Notes under the pieces: model-generated
Databases searched by the model: none
The model's input: the letters and a program-made list of their open reading frames with translations, nothing else
What the model was told of the DNA's origin: nothing
Position numbers and translations under genes: made by a program
Assembly: GCA_003833135.1 (NCBI GenBank)
Contig: QZLH01000065.1
Location: 114,780-178,779 of the forward strand
Direction of reading: 5' to 3'
Source of the DNA: Oehlia diaphana
Lineage: Eukaryota > Glomeromycota > Glomeromycetes > Glomerales > Glomeraceae
DNA: 64,000 nt
Part shown: positions 1 through 11,729 of the stretch, one piece after another
Layout of the letters: each line of letters begins with the position of its first letter
Position numbering within the stretch: position 1 is the first letter of the stretch

Positions 1-1523
1 AAAAAAAAATTTTAAAAAGAAAAAAAAAAAAAAAAAAATATTTTTTTTTTTTTTTTTATTGAACGCAATTTTTTTTTTTTTTTCAATCACTCATTTATAA
101 GGTGATACGAAGATCGGCGGCTGAAACTTTATTCCTTAACCGGTTAAATAATGATTAACACCAATCAAAAAAGCAAGCATGGTAATAAAAAATGCGGTAA
201 AATGCGGACAAAGAAATTTTGTACAACACATTATATCAACGTTTTCTATGTATGTATGTGAAATCATTTATAAAAGATTAACGATTATTAATATTGTTAA
301 TATTGAAGAATTTTTTTATTTTTATCAACAAAAAAAAAAATATATTCATTTTTTTTTTATATTTTATAATATGTTTATACTGCCTTTAGTATACCGAAAT
401 TTTTTTTGTCTGGAATGGAATTATTATGATTATTAAGATACTTTATATTTTCGATATGTTCAGATTTCTTGATATATATAAAATTATTTATTAATTGAAC
501 GGATGGGTCCGATTTATCGAGACTATTTGTTTTGTCGAAGAATACCTGTGTAAAAAATTACAATACGATAAATGAAAAATAAAAAAGTGTATCGCATTAT
601 CTCTCGCTTGTTCGCTCGTTTTGTTTAAAGGTTTAAAGGGACGAAGATCATGAAAAATTAAAATTTCAAAAATCAAATTTTTTATATTATAAAAATTTTT
701 TAAACGTTCTTTTCTATTACATCGTATAAATTTCATCGTATAAACGAAAAAAAAAAAAAAAAAATATCTGTAATAATAATAAAAATTTTCTTTCTCCATT
801 TTTTTTTTTTTTTCGTTTATACGATGAAATTTATGATATTTTTTTTTTTTGGTTGATCGATCGATTACAAATAATTGATAATGGCAATCCTACTTAAATG
901 ATATCTAATACCAATCCTATAAAATTGTTACGAAAAAAAAAAATATAATTATTAGTTGAACTATGAATCTAGACCTTTTAATTATCGGAATTCGGAATTT
1001 GCGAGTATGACAGTATGACAGAGTTTGTTTTAGGAGTTTGATCGTTGCAAGCTAGTGTAATACGGAAAGTAGTATAGTAGGATCGGCTTACTGAGTTATG
1101 TAAAATGACATGCGCAGAAGTTTTTGTATACCATAATCAGCTGATCAATTGGTAATACAAGTAATTTTTCTCCTATGAATAAACTTTTTTTAAACACGAG
1201 TATCGAATATCGACTTTTCTAGAAATTAAGTATAAAAAAAATACTAAGATTATAATATTATATTCAATTTATGCAACTAATGTATAAACTTTATCAATTT
1301 TAGCGTCATACTTATGCTCAGCAAGCCGATCCTATTATCGTCTTACCATGCGAAATACATTTTCTAAAATTGTAATACTGCGCAATACAAATTACGTACT
1401 GTTACTGTGCCGTGTCATACATTGATTACAAATAAAGTTTGATCATTTTGACGTATCCCAATTGTATTCAATTTTTTTCTTTTTTACCGTTACATTATAA
1501 AAATTACAAATTATAAAAATATA
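1..1523. other. Gene-free AT-rich leader region
   Basis: No supported gene. The stretch holds long A and T homopolymers and one strong inverted repeat (727-833, listed separately). The short open frames here are low-complexity F/K/Y/I-rich translations of AT-rich DNA without splice-site or family support. Confidence 0.6.
727..833. repeat. Inverted repeat (hairpin), about 30-bp arms
   Basis: The arm starting TAAATTTCATCGTATAAACG (727-746) followed by an A-run is matched in reverse complement by a T-run and CGTTTATACGATGAAATTTA (814-833). The spacer is about 45 bp. No target-site duplication was seen. It may be a degenerate MITE or a foldback. Confidence 0.7.
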
Positions 1524-2668
1524 ATGGCTGATAATAAATTTTTGCCAAAATTATCTCAAAATTTACTTGAAATTTTAAATGATGAAGAATATTATGATGT
1601 TACTATTGAAGTTGGTAATGATCCTTATATAAAAATATTTCGTGCGCATATCGTTATTTTAAATTATCGTTCTCCTCATTTGCGAAGAATTTTATCAACT
1701 AACGAAAAGAAAAATGATGGAACTTTGACGCATATTAAATTACCAAATGTTTCACCTGAAATTTTTCAAATAATTTTAAGGTAAATTATACAATAAAATG
1801 GTTCGTTATTTTTTTAGAAAGTAAAATTATATTAAATTTTTTTTTTCGTTATAGGTATATTTATGGAGGAAAAATTTCTTTGGATGAGTGTGATCCTTCT
1901 GATATCATTAAAATCTTGAATGCTGCTAATGAATTAAGTCTTCAAGAATTAGTTACTTATTCACAATCCTTTTTGATTGAAAATAAAGTGAACTGGATAG
2001 AAGAAAATTTTAATTTTGTGTATCAAACGAGCTTTGAAAATGATTCTTTCTTAGAACTTCAAAAATATTGTACTAATTTAGTATCTGAAGAACCGGATAA
2101 GGTATTCAAATCATCAAGTTTTTCTTCAATTCCGGAAAAACTTTTGATATCTCTTATTCAAAATGATCATCTTCTGATGGATGAAATTCAAATTTGGGAC
2201 CACGTTATTGAATGGGGAGTCGCTCAAAATCCTGAACTTTCCTCTAACTTTACAAATTATTCAAAAGATGATTTCAAAACTTTAAAAAATACTTTACAAC
2301 ATTGTGTCCCGTTTGTCAGATTTTATAATTTAACTTCTAAAGAATTTATGGACAAAGTATTACCTTGCAGAAAACTTTTACCAAAGGAATTATATGAAGA
2401 TTTATTAAAAACCTTTTTGAGTCTATCGGATCCAAATAGTAAGCCAAAAAATAAGTCAAAACCTCGTACAGCTAAAAGTGAGCCTAATATAGAACTTGAA
2501 GAATTCATTGAAGAACTCGGACGAATTACTAAAAGTAGAGGATATCGTAAGTTTGGATTACCCATTGAAGAATCCATTGAAGAATCCATTGAAGAATCCA
2601 TTGAAGAACTCATACGATTACCTAAAAATAGAAAATCTCCTAATTTTGGAGTGGACCCATTTCGCTAA
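1524..2668 (+). CDS. BTB-BACK domain protein 1 with IEES repeat tail
   Basis: Two exons, 1524-1780 and 1855-2668, join a split Arg codon across a GT-AG intron to give 356 residues. An N-terminal BTB/POZ domain (about residues 15-95, with the NDEEYYDVTIEVG, FRAH and YRSPHL-type motifs) leads through YIYGG into a BACK-like helical region (about 100-290). The family usually homodimerises through BTB and often acts as a substrate adaptor for cullin-3 ubiquitin ligases; here that is inference, as no kelch, MATH or TLDc domain follows. The tail is low-complexity, acidic and basic, with four 12-bp IEES/IEEL repeats near 2570-2610. The start was chosen because paralogues share the M-x-x-x-K-x-x-x-KLSQNLLE beginning. 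Further repeat-like sequence lies beyond the stop. Confidence 0.88.
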
Positions 2669-4523
2669 TAAAAACCCATTTCTCATATATATGGAATTTT
2701 TAACATATATTTTTAAAAAGTAAGTATATTTTAATAAAATATAAAGTAAAATAAAAATTTATATAGGGCCAACATTGAAGAACCCATACGAAAAAAAAAA
2801 TGGTATGAGGATTAAGAAATTATGTTATCTACGGTTCTCATTAAAATAAAGGGAAATAGTGAAACTTTTGGAGAATATTATTCGATTATAGAAAGATAAT
2901 TTTATTTCTCTTTTAAAAACCTATAACAATTATAAAATATATGAAATTTGGTTATATTTTATGTTTAATAAATAGAAATACGTGATAAAATTTCTGATTC
3001 CTTTTTTTTTTGTCAAGATCGAACGTTCTATAAATAGAAATGTCAACACTATTTATTCAAAATAATCAATATAGTTATTGTACAATCCAAATATCCAAGT
3101 TTTTTTCAGATATTTCCATATAATTCTCTTTTTAAAAGTGTATGTAAAAGCATGAAAAATTTGTAGAATTAAATAAAGTATAACAAATTGAGATATTTAC
3201 GATTTCTATTTGATTCGAAATCTAAGGATTTTGTTAAATTTCCCATTTCAGAGCCGATATTAGCGATGGTCAGAGAAAAATATAGTATTATATATAATTT
3301 TGGACGCCTTTGTGTTTTAGGCGACCGACGATTTGCTTCCGGTGATAATTGAAGCGCGTCAGATTTGTTTATTAAATAAAATTTTTTTTGATAAACGCAT
3401 CTCTTTGTAAGTAATTTATAATAAATGATAAATTATACATTATCGAGGAAATATTTCGATCGTCTATACAATTGGGCAAACCTAACCATGTACCCGTTTT
3501 ACATGCCAAAATCCGTATAAATAATTTCTATATTATTCGTTCAAATGGCCATTAAAAATATTATTCTTACTAGTTTGATAATAACAAATTAATACTTTTA
3601 ATAAAGAAATATTTTTCTTCAATCCATTTAAAAAATACAAAATTACAAAATTCTAAGCTACTGTACATCTAATCTTAACATCTTCTATTCTTCTATGTAT
3701 ATTCCATTTTAAACCGCGTTTTATTTTATTTTTTCTTATTTTTTTCAGAACTCATAAATAAAAAATAAAAAAGCGTCCAATTTCATAAATTATTATTTAA
3801 ATGGAAATTATATTTAAATACAAAAATTTAATATAATAGATTATATATGATCTTGATATAGAACATGTGCAGATGTAGTGGCACCACAAGAAGAAATAGA
3901 TGAAACAGTATCACGAGAGGCGGTGGAAGAAAGAAATGCAGCAGCGAGAGGAGCAGCGGAAGAAGAATTTTATTTATAGTATAGTTAACATATTTAAATC
4001 GCTGTATTAGAGAATCTAAACCAGCAGGGTTATCTTAATAAACATAATTAAAGAATTTAATTTAATGTAAATAAAATTGATTCGCTGAGAAAAAAAGAAT
4101 GTATAGTCTATAATTGTATTAAAATTGTGATAATATTAAATTAAAACATCATCTAAGCATATTTTTAAAAATAATTGTAATTATGATAATATGAAAATTT
4201 AATTCTGATTTTTTGATGGTGCCCAAACAAAAATCGTCAAGTAGTAGCTAGTATCTATTTTGAGATAATATAAATCATCATAATGTGAAGAAAAAATTAT
4301 CTATTACCTTATATGGTAGAATGCCTTATGTAAATAGGAGTATAGCCACAAAACATAGCCGCATTTCTGGTTAATCTAAGACTGAGCCCCCAAACGGCTG
4401 AACCGGCCACCGGGATCCGGACGATCAAAAATCAAAGAAAGTTGACACAGCCTAAATTGCAGTTATAAATCGTTCACCTTGAACATTTTTTTATTTTTTA
4501 AAAAACAAATTAAACAAATTATA
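2669..4523. other. Intergenic: 3' repeat remnants and a coding scrap
   Basis: Downstream of the BTB gene there is a possible 3' intron: a GTAAGT donor near 2719 and an acceptor at about 2766. The following sequence reads IEEPIRKKKWYED before a stop. A short coding-like scrap lies at 3869-3979. The rest is AT-rich with nothing recognised. Near 4413 is a CCGGGATCCGGACGATC motif related to sequences at about 11376 and 60853. Confidence 0.5.
3869..3979 (+). pseudogene. Coding-like terminal exon fragment, Ala/Glu-rich
   Basis: A GC-richer island in AT-rich DNA reads as an open frame with the pieces VVAPQEEIDETVSREAVEE and NAAARGAAEEEFYL, ending at TAG 3977-3979. There is no supported upstream coding sequence, although a CAG that could be an acceptor sits at 3870-3872. 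It looks like the C-terminal end of a lost gene or transposon ORF. Family not recognised. Confidence 0.4.
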
Positions 4524-4985
4524 ATGGTTAATAATAAACTTTTGCTAAAAATTATTTCAAAATTTTCATGATATTTTAATAATAATTAATTTTCCATACG
4601 TATAAATATTTCGTGTATAATACGATATCGTCTTTATTTGCGAAGAATTTTCACCGGGAATTTTTCAAATAATTTTGAGGTAATAAGAAATTAGATTATA
4701 CAATAAATATAATAATACTCTATTGTTACTCAGAAATATACTTGATAATTTTTATAGATACATTTATGGAAGAAGAATTTCTTTGGAGAAATGCGATATT
4801 TTATAATGAGACAAAATGGAAGTGATTTAAAACCCGAAAAGCCATTTCAATCACCAAATGATCTTTGGGACTCGCTAAAAAATTCAGAACTTTTAAGGAA
4901 TATTTTATAATAATGTACTTTAGATTTTATAATTTATCTTCTAATTTATGGATAAAATAATTCCTTTCAGGATAGTTTTTAATTT
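4524..4985 (+). pseudogene. Decayed BTB-BACK gene
   Basis: Starting at an ATG followed by VNNKLLLK-type sequence, the region keeps scattered landmarks of the neighbouring BTB-BACK genes. These are the start, a piece of the FRAH/YRSPHL region, the SPEIFQIILR exon end with its GT donor (about 4680), an acceptor followed by YIYGRRISLEKCDI, and fragments of the BACK region (FRFYNLSS, MDKIIPFR). Large internal deletions and several stops remove any continuous frame. Same strand as, and between, two intact paralogues, so it is a dead tandem copy. Confidence 0.85.
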
Positions 4986-5761
4986 TCTACATAGAACTTG
5001 AAAAGTTTCTTTATCAAATGAAAAAGAAATATATTTGGTTGGTTAAAAGTGAACGATCATATGAACATGAAACATTTTTACGTAAGGATAATTTAAAATT
5101 TCGGTAAATTTTGAGATAATTTTGGAAATAGTTTATTATTTATCATTTTTTCTTTTTGTCCAAGTATTATTAGATTGTAATTTATTTGAATTAAGAAATA
5201 AATATTATTTAATATAACTTCGGATCTCTCATTAAAATAAAAGGCCAGAAATTTATTATTTGTATCTTAATAATAAATTAAATTATTATACTGTACTTTT
5301 TTAAAATGTTATCTAAAATATTGATCAAAGTCAAAATATTTAAAATATTTTTATATTTTATATTTTTTTTATTTTTTAGATATATGTTTTTGACAATTGA
5401 TCTTAATAATTGTTTTATCGTAATCTATTCCGTAATTGACCCACCATGTACATGACATAATTATAACCATCACACATTCACACTAATATCAATTCTAATT
5501 TAAGTTTTACACAAAATGTTCTGGACCAACGAAAATCTCGTGATGCTCAAGGGGTTCGTATGATCGACGATCAAGACGAATATGAATTGGACAATTGTAT
5601 TTATTCTATTCGAAGTCACGTAGTTACGCAGATAAAACGCAGGAGGCAAATTAGATTCATGAGGATCTATTGTAATTATTGTAATTTATATTGTCGTATC
5701 ATTTCAAACGATTCCATTGTTTTTTACTTTTCTTACTTTTATTTTAAAAAATTTAATTTTA

Positions 5762-7773
5762 ATGGTTAGTTATAAATTTATGTTAAAATTATCTAAAAAT
5801 TTACTTGAAGTTCTAAATGATGATGAGTATCATGATGTTACCATTGAAGTCGGTATTGATCCATATATAAAAATATTTCGTGCACATACCATTATTTTAT
5901 ATTATCGTTCTCCTCATTTGAAAAGAATTTTATCAACTAATAAAAAGAAAAATGACGAAACTTTGACGCAAATTAAATTACCAAATATTTCACCTGAAAT
6001 TTTTCAAATAGTTTTAAGGTAATAAGAAATCAAATTTTTACAGTAAATATTGTTAGGAAAAAAAAAATATATATATATATATTAACAAAAAATTTTTTTA
6101 TTTTATTTATACATAGATATATTTATGGAGGTAGAATTTCTTTGGAGGAATGTGATACTTTAGATATAATTAAAATTTTGGGTGCCGCTGGTATATTAAG
6201 CCTTCAAGAATTAGTCATTTATTTACAATCCTTTTTAATTAAAAATAAAACAAAATGGATGGAAGAAAATTTTGATTTAATATATCAAACAAGTTTTGAA
6301 AATAATTCTTACTTGGAACTTCAAAAATATTGTACTAACCTAATATCTGAAGAACCAGATAAGATATTTAATTCACCAAAATTTTTTTCGATTCCGGAAA
6401 AACTTTTGATTTCTCTTATTCAAAATGATTATCTTCAAATGAACGAAGTTCAAATTTGGGAGAAAGTGATTAAATGGGGAATCTCTCAACATCCAGAATT
6501 TCCTTCCAATTTTACAGATTATTCTAAAGATGAATTAAAAACTTTAAAGAATACTTTACAACATTGTATCTCATTTATTAGATATTATAATTTATCTTCT
6601 GGCGAATTTATGGATAAAGTATTACCTTATAGAAAACTTTTACCAAAGGAGTTATATGAAGATTTATTGAAAACTTTTTTGAATCTTCTGGATCCTAATA
6701 GTAAGTCAAGTATCAAATCAAACCCTCGTAAGATTAAACATAACAAAGCAAATCAAACTTCATCACAACATGATGATGAACCTAGGATAAACAAGGTTCT
6801 TCAAGGATCTTTATCAAATGATGGAGATAAAACATTCAAATGGAAATCTTCTGAACCTTCATTGAAAACTGATAAACCTATTGGATTTGTACTATCGTCA
6901 TCATTTAAATCTGAAAAGTCTGATCAATCTAATGTGCCTGGTTTTTCATCAAATGATACGAACAAACCTATTGGATTTGGATTTGGATCATTTAAATCTG
7001 AAAAATCTGAACATTCTAATGTGCCTGGATTTTCATTAATTAAATCTGACGAAACTAGTCGATTTTCATCAAATGATACGAACAAACCTACTGGATTTGG
7101 ATTTGGATCATTTAAATCCGAAAAATCTGCAAATTCTAATGTGTCTGGATTTTCAACAATTAAGTCTGATGAACTTAACCGATTTTCATCAAACGATACG
7201 AACAAATTTACTGGATCTGGATCATTATTTAAATCTGAAAAGTCTGAACATTCTAATCATGTGCCTGGATTGTCATCAATCAAATCTGATGAAACTAACC
7301 GATTTTCATCAAACGATACGAACAAACCTATTGGATTTGGATTTGGATCATTTAAATCTGAAAAATCTGAACATTCTAATCATGTACCTGGATTGTCATC
7401 AATCAAATCTGTCGAAACTAATCGATTTTCATCAAACGATACGAACAAACCTATTGGATTTGGATTTGGATCATTTAAACCTGAAAAATCTGAACATTCT
7501 AATGTGCCTGGATTTTCATCAATTAAATCTGACGAAACTAGTCGATTTTCATCACACGATACGAACAAACCTATTGGATTTGGATTTGGATCATTTAAAT
7601 CTGAAAAATCTGCAAATTCTAATGTGTCTGGATTTTCATCAATTAAGTCTGATGAACTTTCATCAAACGATACGAACAAATTTACTGGATCATCATCATC
7701 ATTTAAATCTGAAAAATCTGAACATTCTAATGTGCCTGGATTGTCATCAATTAAATCTGATGAACCTAAATAA
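5762..7773 (+). CDS. BTB-BACK domain protein 2 with FG-type repeat tail
   Basis: Exons 5762-6018 and 6117-7773 encode 637 residues; the intron splits an Arg codon at the same site as in the other family members. BTB spans about residues 15-95 and BACK about 100-285. The tail from about residue 350 is an array of about seven imperfect units of roughly 40 residues. Each carries SSNDTNKPIGFGFGSFKSEK-like, HSNVPGFSSIKSDE-like sequence, Ser/Lys/Asp-rich and punctuated by GFGFGSF. FG-rich Ser/Asn/Lys sequence superficially resembles nucleoporin FG repeats, but this is composition only. Although an in-frame Met lies further upstream (5717), the start at 5762 aligns with the paralogues. A partial extra unit follows the stop in frame. 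Confidence 0.87.
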
Positions 7774-7854
7774 CTTTCATTAAACGATACGGGCGAATTT
7801 CCTGGATTTGGATTATCATCATTTAAATCCGAAAAGTCTGAGAGGAGAAATTAA
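6944..7854 (+). repeat. Coding tandem repeat, unit about 120 bp
   Basis: The unit beginning TCATCAAA[C/T]GATACGAACAAA recurs at roughly 120-bp intervals (about 6947, 7067, 7187, 7307, 7430, 7553 and 7660) with indels in multiples of three. Because the period keeps frame and stops are rare, other frames and the antisense strand also stay open here. The last, partial unit lies downstream of the TAA at 7771-7773 and stays in frame to a second TAA at 7852-7854. Confidence 0.85.
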
Positions 7855-8699
7855 TCTAAAATAATAATTCGTTATTCATTATATTGCAGATCTGGTAAAG
7901 AGAAGGATAATGATCATGTCCTGTCATTTTAATGGAATCATTATTGTGCATCTAAAAAGTTTTGAAGTGTAGATGGTAGCAAAATCTGCATTGATTAATA
8001 TGGATAAGTAATATTTATTGGGTTTTCTATTGTGAAATGACACAAATAGTTTATTGTTTCAATCTTTAATGTACTGTACTTTATTACTTTATTTAAATCC
8101 TGAAAATTTCTTTTACTTTTAGAAGAGAATTATTTAAAAGTGATTATATTTATTTTATTTAATAAAAAGCAATATTTGATAATTCATTTTATCTTAACTG
8201 TTAATGTAAATTGTCAGAGTCGAAATATTTTAAAAATTTTATTTTTATGTGAATTTATAAGCTGTTTATTTCAATATTCTATTAATTATAATTATTATGA
8301 ATATAAATACCATATAGCGCTGTTGTAGACACCAAATCAAACCATGTCCCAAACCTTACCATCGGCTTAAATTAAGAGATCATTGTACAGTACATAAGGC
8401 ATTATTAGATTGGGCCGATAATAATTTGGGACATGGTCAAGTTAGGTAAACCTACAATCAACGATTCAAAAACCTAATGTAATTTAAATTAAGATCATAT
8501 CAATACCTTCGAGTATTATCTATAAAAAATTAAATGCAAATTTATTTATTATTATTTTTACGCCATTAAAATAAATAAAATACCGACAATTAAATACAGA
8601 TATTCCTAGTTCTGATATCGCTGATGATGATTTAATAGATAAATATAAGAATTTAAAAACCTACCAGTATAAACGGCGCCAGGACGTTGTTATTCAATA
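7855..8699. other. Intergenic region with one short inverted-repeat element
   Basis: AT-rich DNA with no supported gene. It contains the 97-bp inverted-repeat element at 8341-8437. Confidence 0.5.
8341..8437. mobile_element. MITE-like element with 13-bp perfect TIRs
   Basis: ACCATGTCCCAAA at 8341-8353 is the exact reverse complement of TTTGGGACATGGT at 8425-8437. The similarity continues weakly inward (CATCGGC versus GCCGATA). A 3-bp CAA flanks both sides, too short to call a target duplication. No coding capacity. Confidence 0.65.
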
Positions 8700-8739
8700 A
8701 ATTCGAGACCAAGTTACTTCGATTGTATTAACTCTGATC

Positions 8740-9145
8740 GTTTTTCTTCAGCTTTTGCCAAATATATTGTCGGTGGTTTTTTTACGTTTTTTGTACCAAT
8801 CATCAACGGTTTCTTTAATTTCTGTCTTGGAAGGTCTTTTTGTCAAGTTAGAATCGAATTCCGACATCTTTTTATTAAATTAGCGTTCCATTCAGGAGTA
8901 TCAAGAGTATCAAGTGTAATTTCAAGTCTAATACCATTAATAATATCTGAAATAAGTTCAGTATAATGTTCAACTTTAGAAAAAAATTTACAAGTCCCAT
9001 ATAATCATACCCAAAATATGTGTCAGATCTTTGAAAATAAAGCACCTTGAAATATTTCTGGTATGACATAAGGTATTACTCCATATATTTCATTATTCAA
9101 TGAATTATTTACTTTAGGGATTTAATATCCTAAATCCATAATTAA
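8740..9145 (-). pseudogene. Protein kinase pseudogene (C-lobe half only)
   Basis: Reading the minus strand from about 9140, pieces of a tyrosine-kinase-like C-lobe appear in order. They are MDLG (the DFG/DLG position), NEIYGVIPYVIPEIFQG (activation-segment end and APE region), SKRSDTY (normally SDIYSFG), HYTELISDI, DTPEWNANLIKRC, and RPSKTEIKETVDDWY with KAEEKRSE at the end. The pieces fall in different frames with several stops, and the N-lobe and HRD region are absent. It matches the C-terminal half of kinases like the one at 61-64 kb. Confidence 0.8.
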
Positions 9146-10320
9146 CTACTTTTTATGATTGTCTTTTAAGTACAAACAAATATTTTAGATGTAATTACAA
9201 TCAATCAACATAATAACAAACGATAATAAACTTCCACTATGAAAATTTCGATGTATGAAATTTTCATTATGAGTACTAGTTATTAAGTCTAGAATAAAAA
9301 ATATTAATAATTTAATGTTAGATAATTATTAATAGATCGATGTAATGTGATAAAAATATGAATATAATTACTCATTTGAAAATGGTTAATTTCGCAATCC
9401 ATTTAAGTAACACCATGATGATCGCACCAATATGAATATGTAAATAGCTTATTCGAAAACTGAAAACCTGTAGATTTTATCAATGGTAAATTAAAATGGT
9501 GTCTAATGTAGTAATTTTTTTATAATTAAGCTTACAATAATAATTTTTTTAGATTAAAACTTTTTATAACTAATTTAGGATTAATATGTATTTCTTTGCA
9601 TAAAGTGCAGTAGATAGTCAAAAAAATTTTTTTAATTTATACTTTCTATTGGTCTTGATAACATTTGAGAAATTTTCAATGACTTTGTATCCATTCTAAA
9701 TTCACAAATTTCACATTATATTTTTTCTTCAAAATCAACACTTGTAGTTAATTTTCTCAAGAAGTAAATAAAGCATTATGATCATGAAAGATGTCAAAAT
9801 GTAGTCCTGATATTCACAAGTTTATTTTGCATTTTAAATGATAAAAATTGGACTTATTTTGAGCGAACTACACGCATTTTTGTAATTTGAATAATTTTTT
9901 AGCTTTTTTACTATATACCGAAATTGGAATATATCATGAATAGGAAATACGTGCGTATAATAAAACCTAAAACGGTATCGGGACTTTTCGCCAAAATCCA
10001 TATCGCTCGAAGCCATTGATATTTCGCCTATTTTGCTGAATAAAACATTCCGAACAATTACTTATTCCATTTGGTTTTTATATTTGAGATATAAAAAAAT
10101 CTTTGATTAGATGAATTAGATAAAATTTATTAAATTTATTTATTATAATACATTAATTCGTGATCCGTGAGTCAACTGCAATTCATATGCGCAAATTTAT
10201 GTCCGATCATTAATAATTTTTTTCTGATCATTCAACACCAATATATTTAATATCCCAAAGTTTCAAATAATTTTTAAAATAATTTTTTCACATAATTTTT
10301 TACTTTTATTCGACAACCCA

Positions 10321-10486
10321 TAAAAAATGTTAGCCGTTATTTCTGTAAAAACTCCGTAAAAATGAGCCTTTCGCGGATTCATTCACGTAAAGCGTAAACA
10401 AATCGATGAATTCCGTGATATAAGGTTATTAATTCCGGAAATATGCGCCTTTTACGGAAAAAAGATGGAAAATAAAAAACGGATTA
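10321..10486 (+). repeat. Dispersed repeat A, copy 1
   Basis: About 165 bp carrying the blocks TTATTTCTGTAAAAACT, GTAAAAATGAGCCTTTC, ATTCCGTG and TTTTACGGAAAAAAGATGGA. It is alignable along its whole length with the reverse complement of 15185-15352. Non-coding. Confidence 0.8.
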
Positions 10487-10649
10487 CAGGGGCAGTTGAC
10501 TGTGGATCATCTTTGTTTTACTTTTTCGTAATTAAATGTTTTTAGGAAATACTTGAATGTTAAAGTGATAGTATCTTGGAAAAGAAAGATATTCAAAAAT
10601 AAAAAGAAATTGTTTATTATTGCATGTTGAATATCTTTTATGAAAATGT

Positions 10650-10810
10650 TAAATGTTTATTCGGCGAAATGGAATTCGTGAAATGGACGATTTGGTGAAA
10701 TGGATTCGATAAAATATATTTTCGGTGGAACCTCCCCTTCGGCGAAACATCATTCAGCGAACCATCCATTTGACGAATCGTCAAAACATTCGGCCGAAGT
10801 GTACCGTAAC
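10650..10810. repeat. Degenerate GGCGAA-motif tandem repeat
   Basis: Variants of a 13-16 bp motif recur: TTCGGCGAAATGGAATT, TTTGGTGAAATGGATTC, TTCGGCGAAACATCATT, CAGCGAACCATCCATTT and GACGAATCGTC. The spacing is near-regular and ends near TTCGGCCGAAGTGT. It is probably an old satellite-like or MITE-internal array. Confidence 0.5.
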
Positions 10811-11378
10811 CCAATAAAATAACGATCTCATGTTTCCGCTCAACAATAAATAAATAAAACAAAAAGAAAAAATTATAATTTATCACATAAAATTAGGAAT
10901 TCATCGATGAATGATCTCATTACTTGAATACAATCTATAATCAACTACGAAATCCCCGTTATAACACAACCCGACGCAATCCCGAAAATTTAAAATCCGA
11001 CACTCATTATTTTGACTCTGAATAAAAAAATGACTATTAAATATATTACATTAAATTTTAATTTAGTAATAAAGCAAAAAACTGAAATTTGTTTTCTAAT
11101 AACATTAATAATAATTCATTATTACATGTTAGTAGAAATATTAATCGTTACAAAGTGTAACAAAATTATTACGTTTAAAAAAAAAATAATGTAAAATTAA
11201 AAAAAAAGTTAACAAGTGCTGGGATAATGAGTTGAACTTTCGGGTTTTGACAGCTCCCTTACATGTTGCCGATCCAAAAAGAAAAAGTAAAGTTTATCTT
11301 TAATAATAAGAGTACTTTATTTTAACATAGAATGAAATTCATATGTGCGTATAATAAAACCGATCTCATGGTGACCCG

Positions 11379-11429
11379 GATCCGGATGATCGATGACCAG
11401 CTGACAGATTGACCGGAATCATCCGGATC
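11379..11429. repeat. Perfect 12-bp inverted repeat GATCCGGATGAT
   Basis: GATCCGGATGAT (11379-11390) pairs exactly with ATCATCCGGATC (11418-11429) around a 27-bp spacer. The CCGGATCCGGATGATC core also occurs in variant form at about 4413 and 60853, suggesting a dispersed element end. Confidence 0.65.
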
Positions 11430-11729
11430 GTACATCAATGTCATATGATCAAATAAAAACTTTACATAAAGTATAGGAGCAGACATAGTGGTTTCGTACT
11501 TTTAAGATATTATACACTTATTAACAATATGTATACATCTTTATGTAACTTTTTTTAAAAAGATTATTTACATATTTATTTATTTATTTAATTTTGCTTA
11601 TTCGTATTTCAAATGTTAATTGGTAAACCGACTTAGAAGTCGGTATAAAGCAACAAATGTTGAATATTTAATATTTATTCTACAAACGTTCACTAATCTA
11701 AAAAAAAAAAAAAAAATATTTCTTTATCG

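Larger units (their letters stand above)
9146..11729. other. Intergenic repeat-bearing region
   Basis: No supported gene. Contains a dispersed repeat (10321-10486), a degenerate GGCGAA-type repeat (10650-10810), an inverted repeat (11379-11429), and a small hairpin ACCGACTTAGAAGTCGGT at about 11627-11644, some 85 bp beyond the stop of the GMC gene. The CGTGCGTATAATAAAACC motif near 9950 recurs near 11345. Confidence 0.5.

Noticed and set aside
5560..5769. 69-residue open frame upstream of BTB protein 2
   Set aside because: It overlaps the true start of the BTB gene in another frame and has no similarity to anything recognised.
6924..7783. Long alternative-frame and antisense open frames over the BTB protein 2 tail
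   Set aside because: The repeat period is a multiple of three and lacks stops in several frames. The frame continuous with the BTB-BACK core is the real one.
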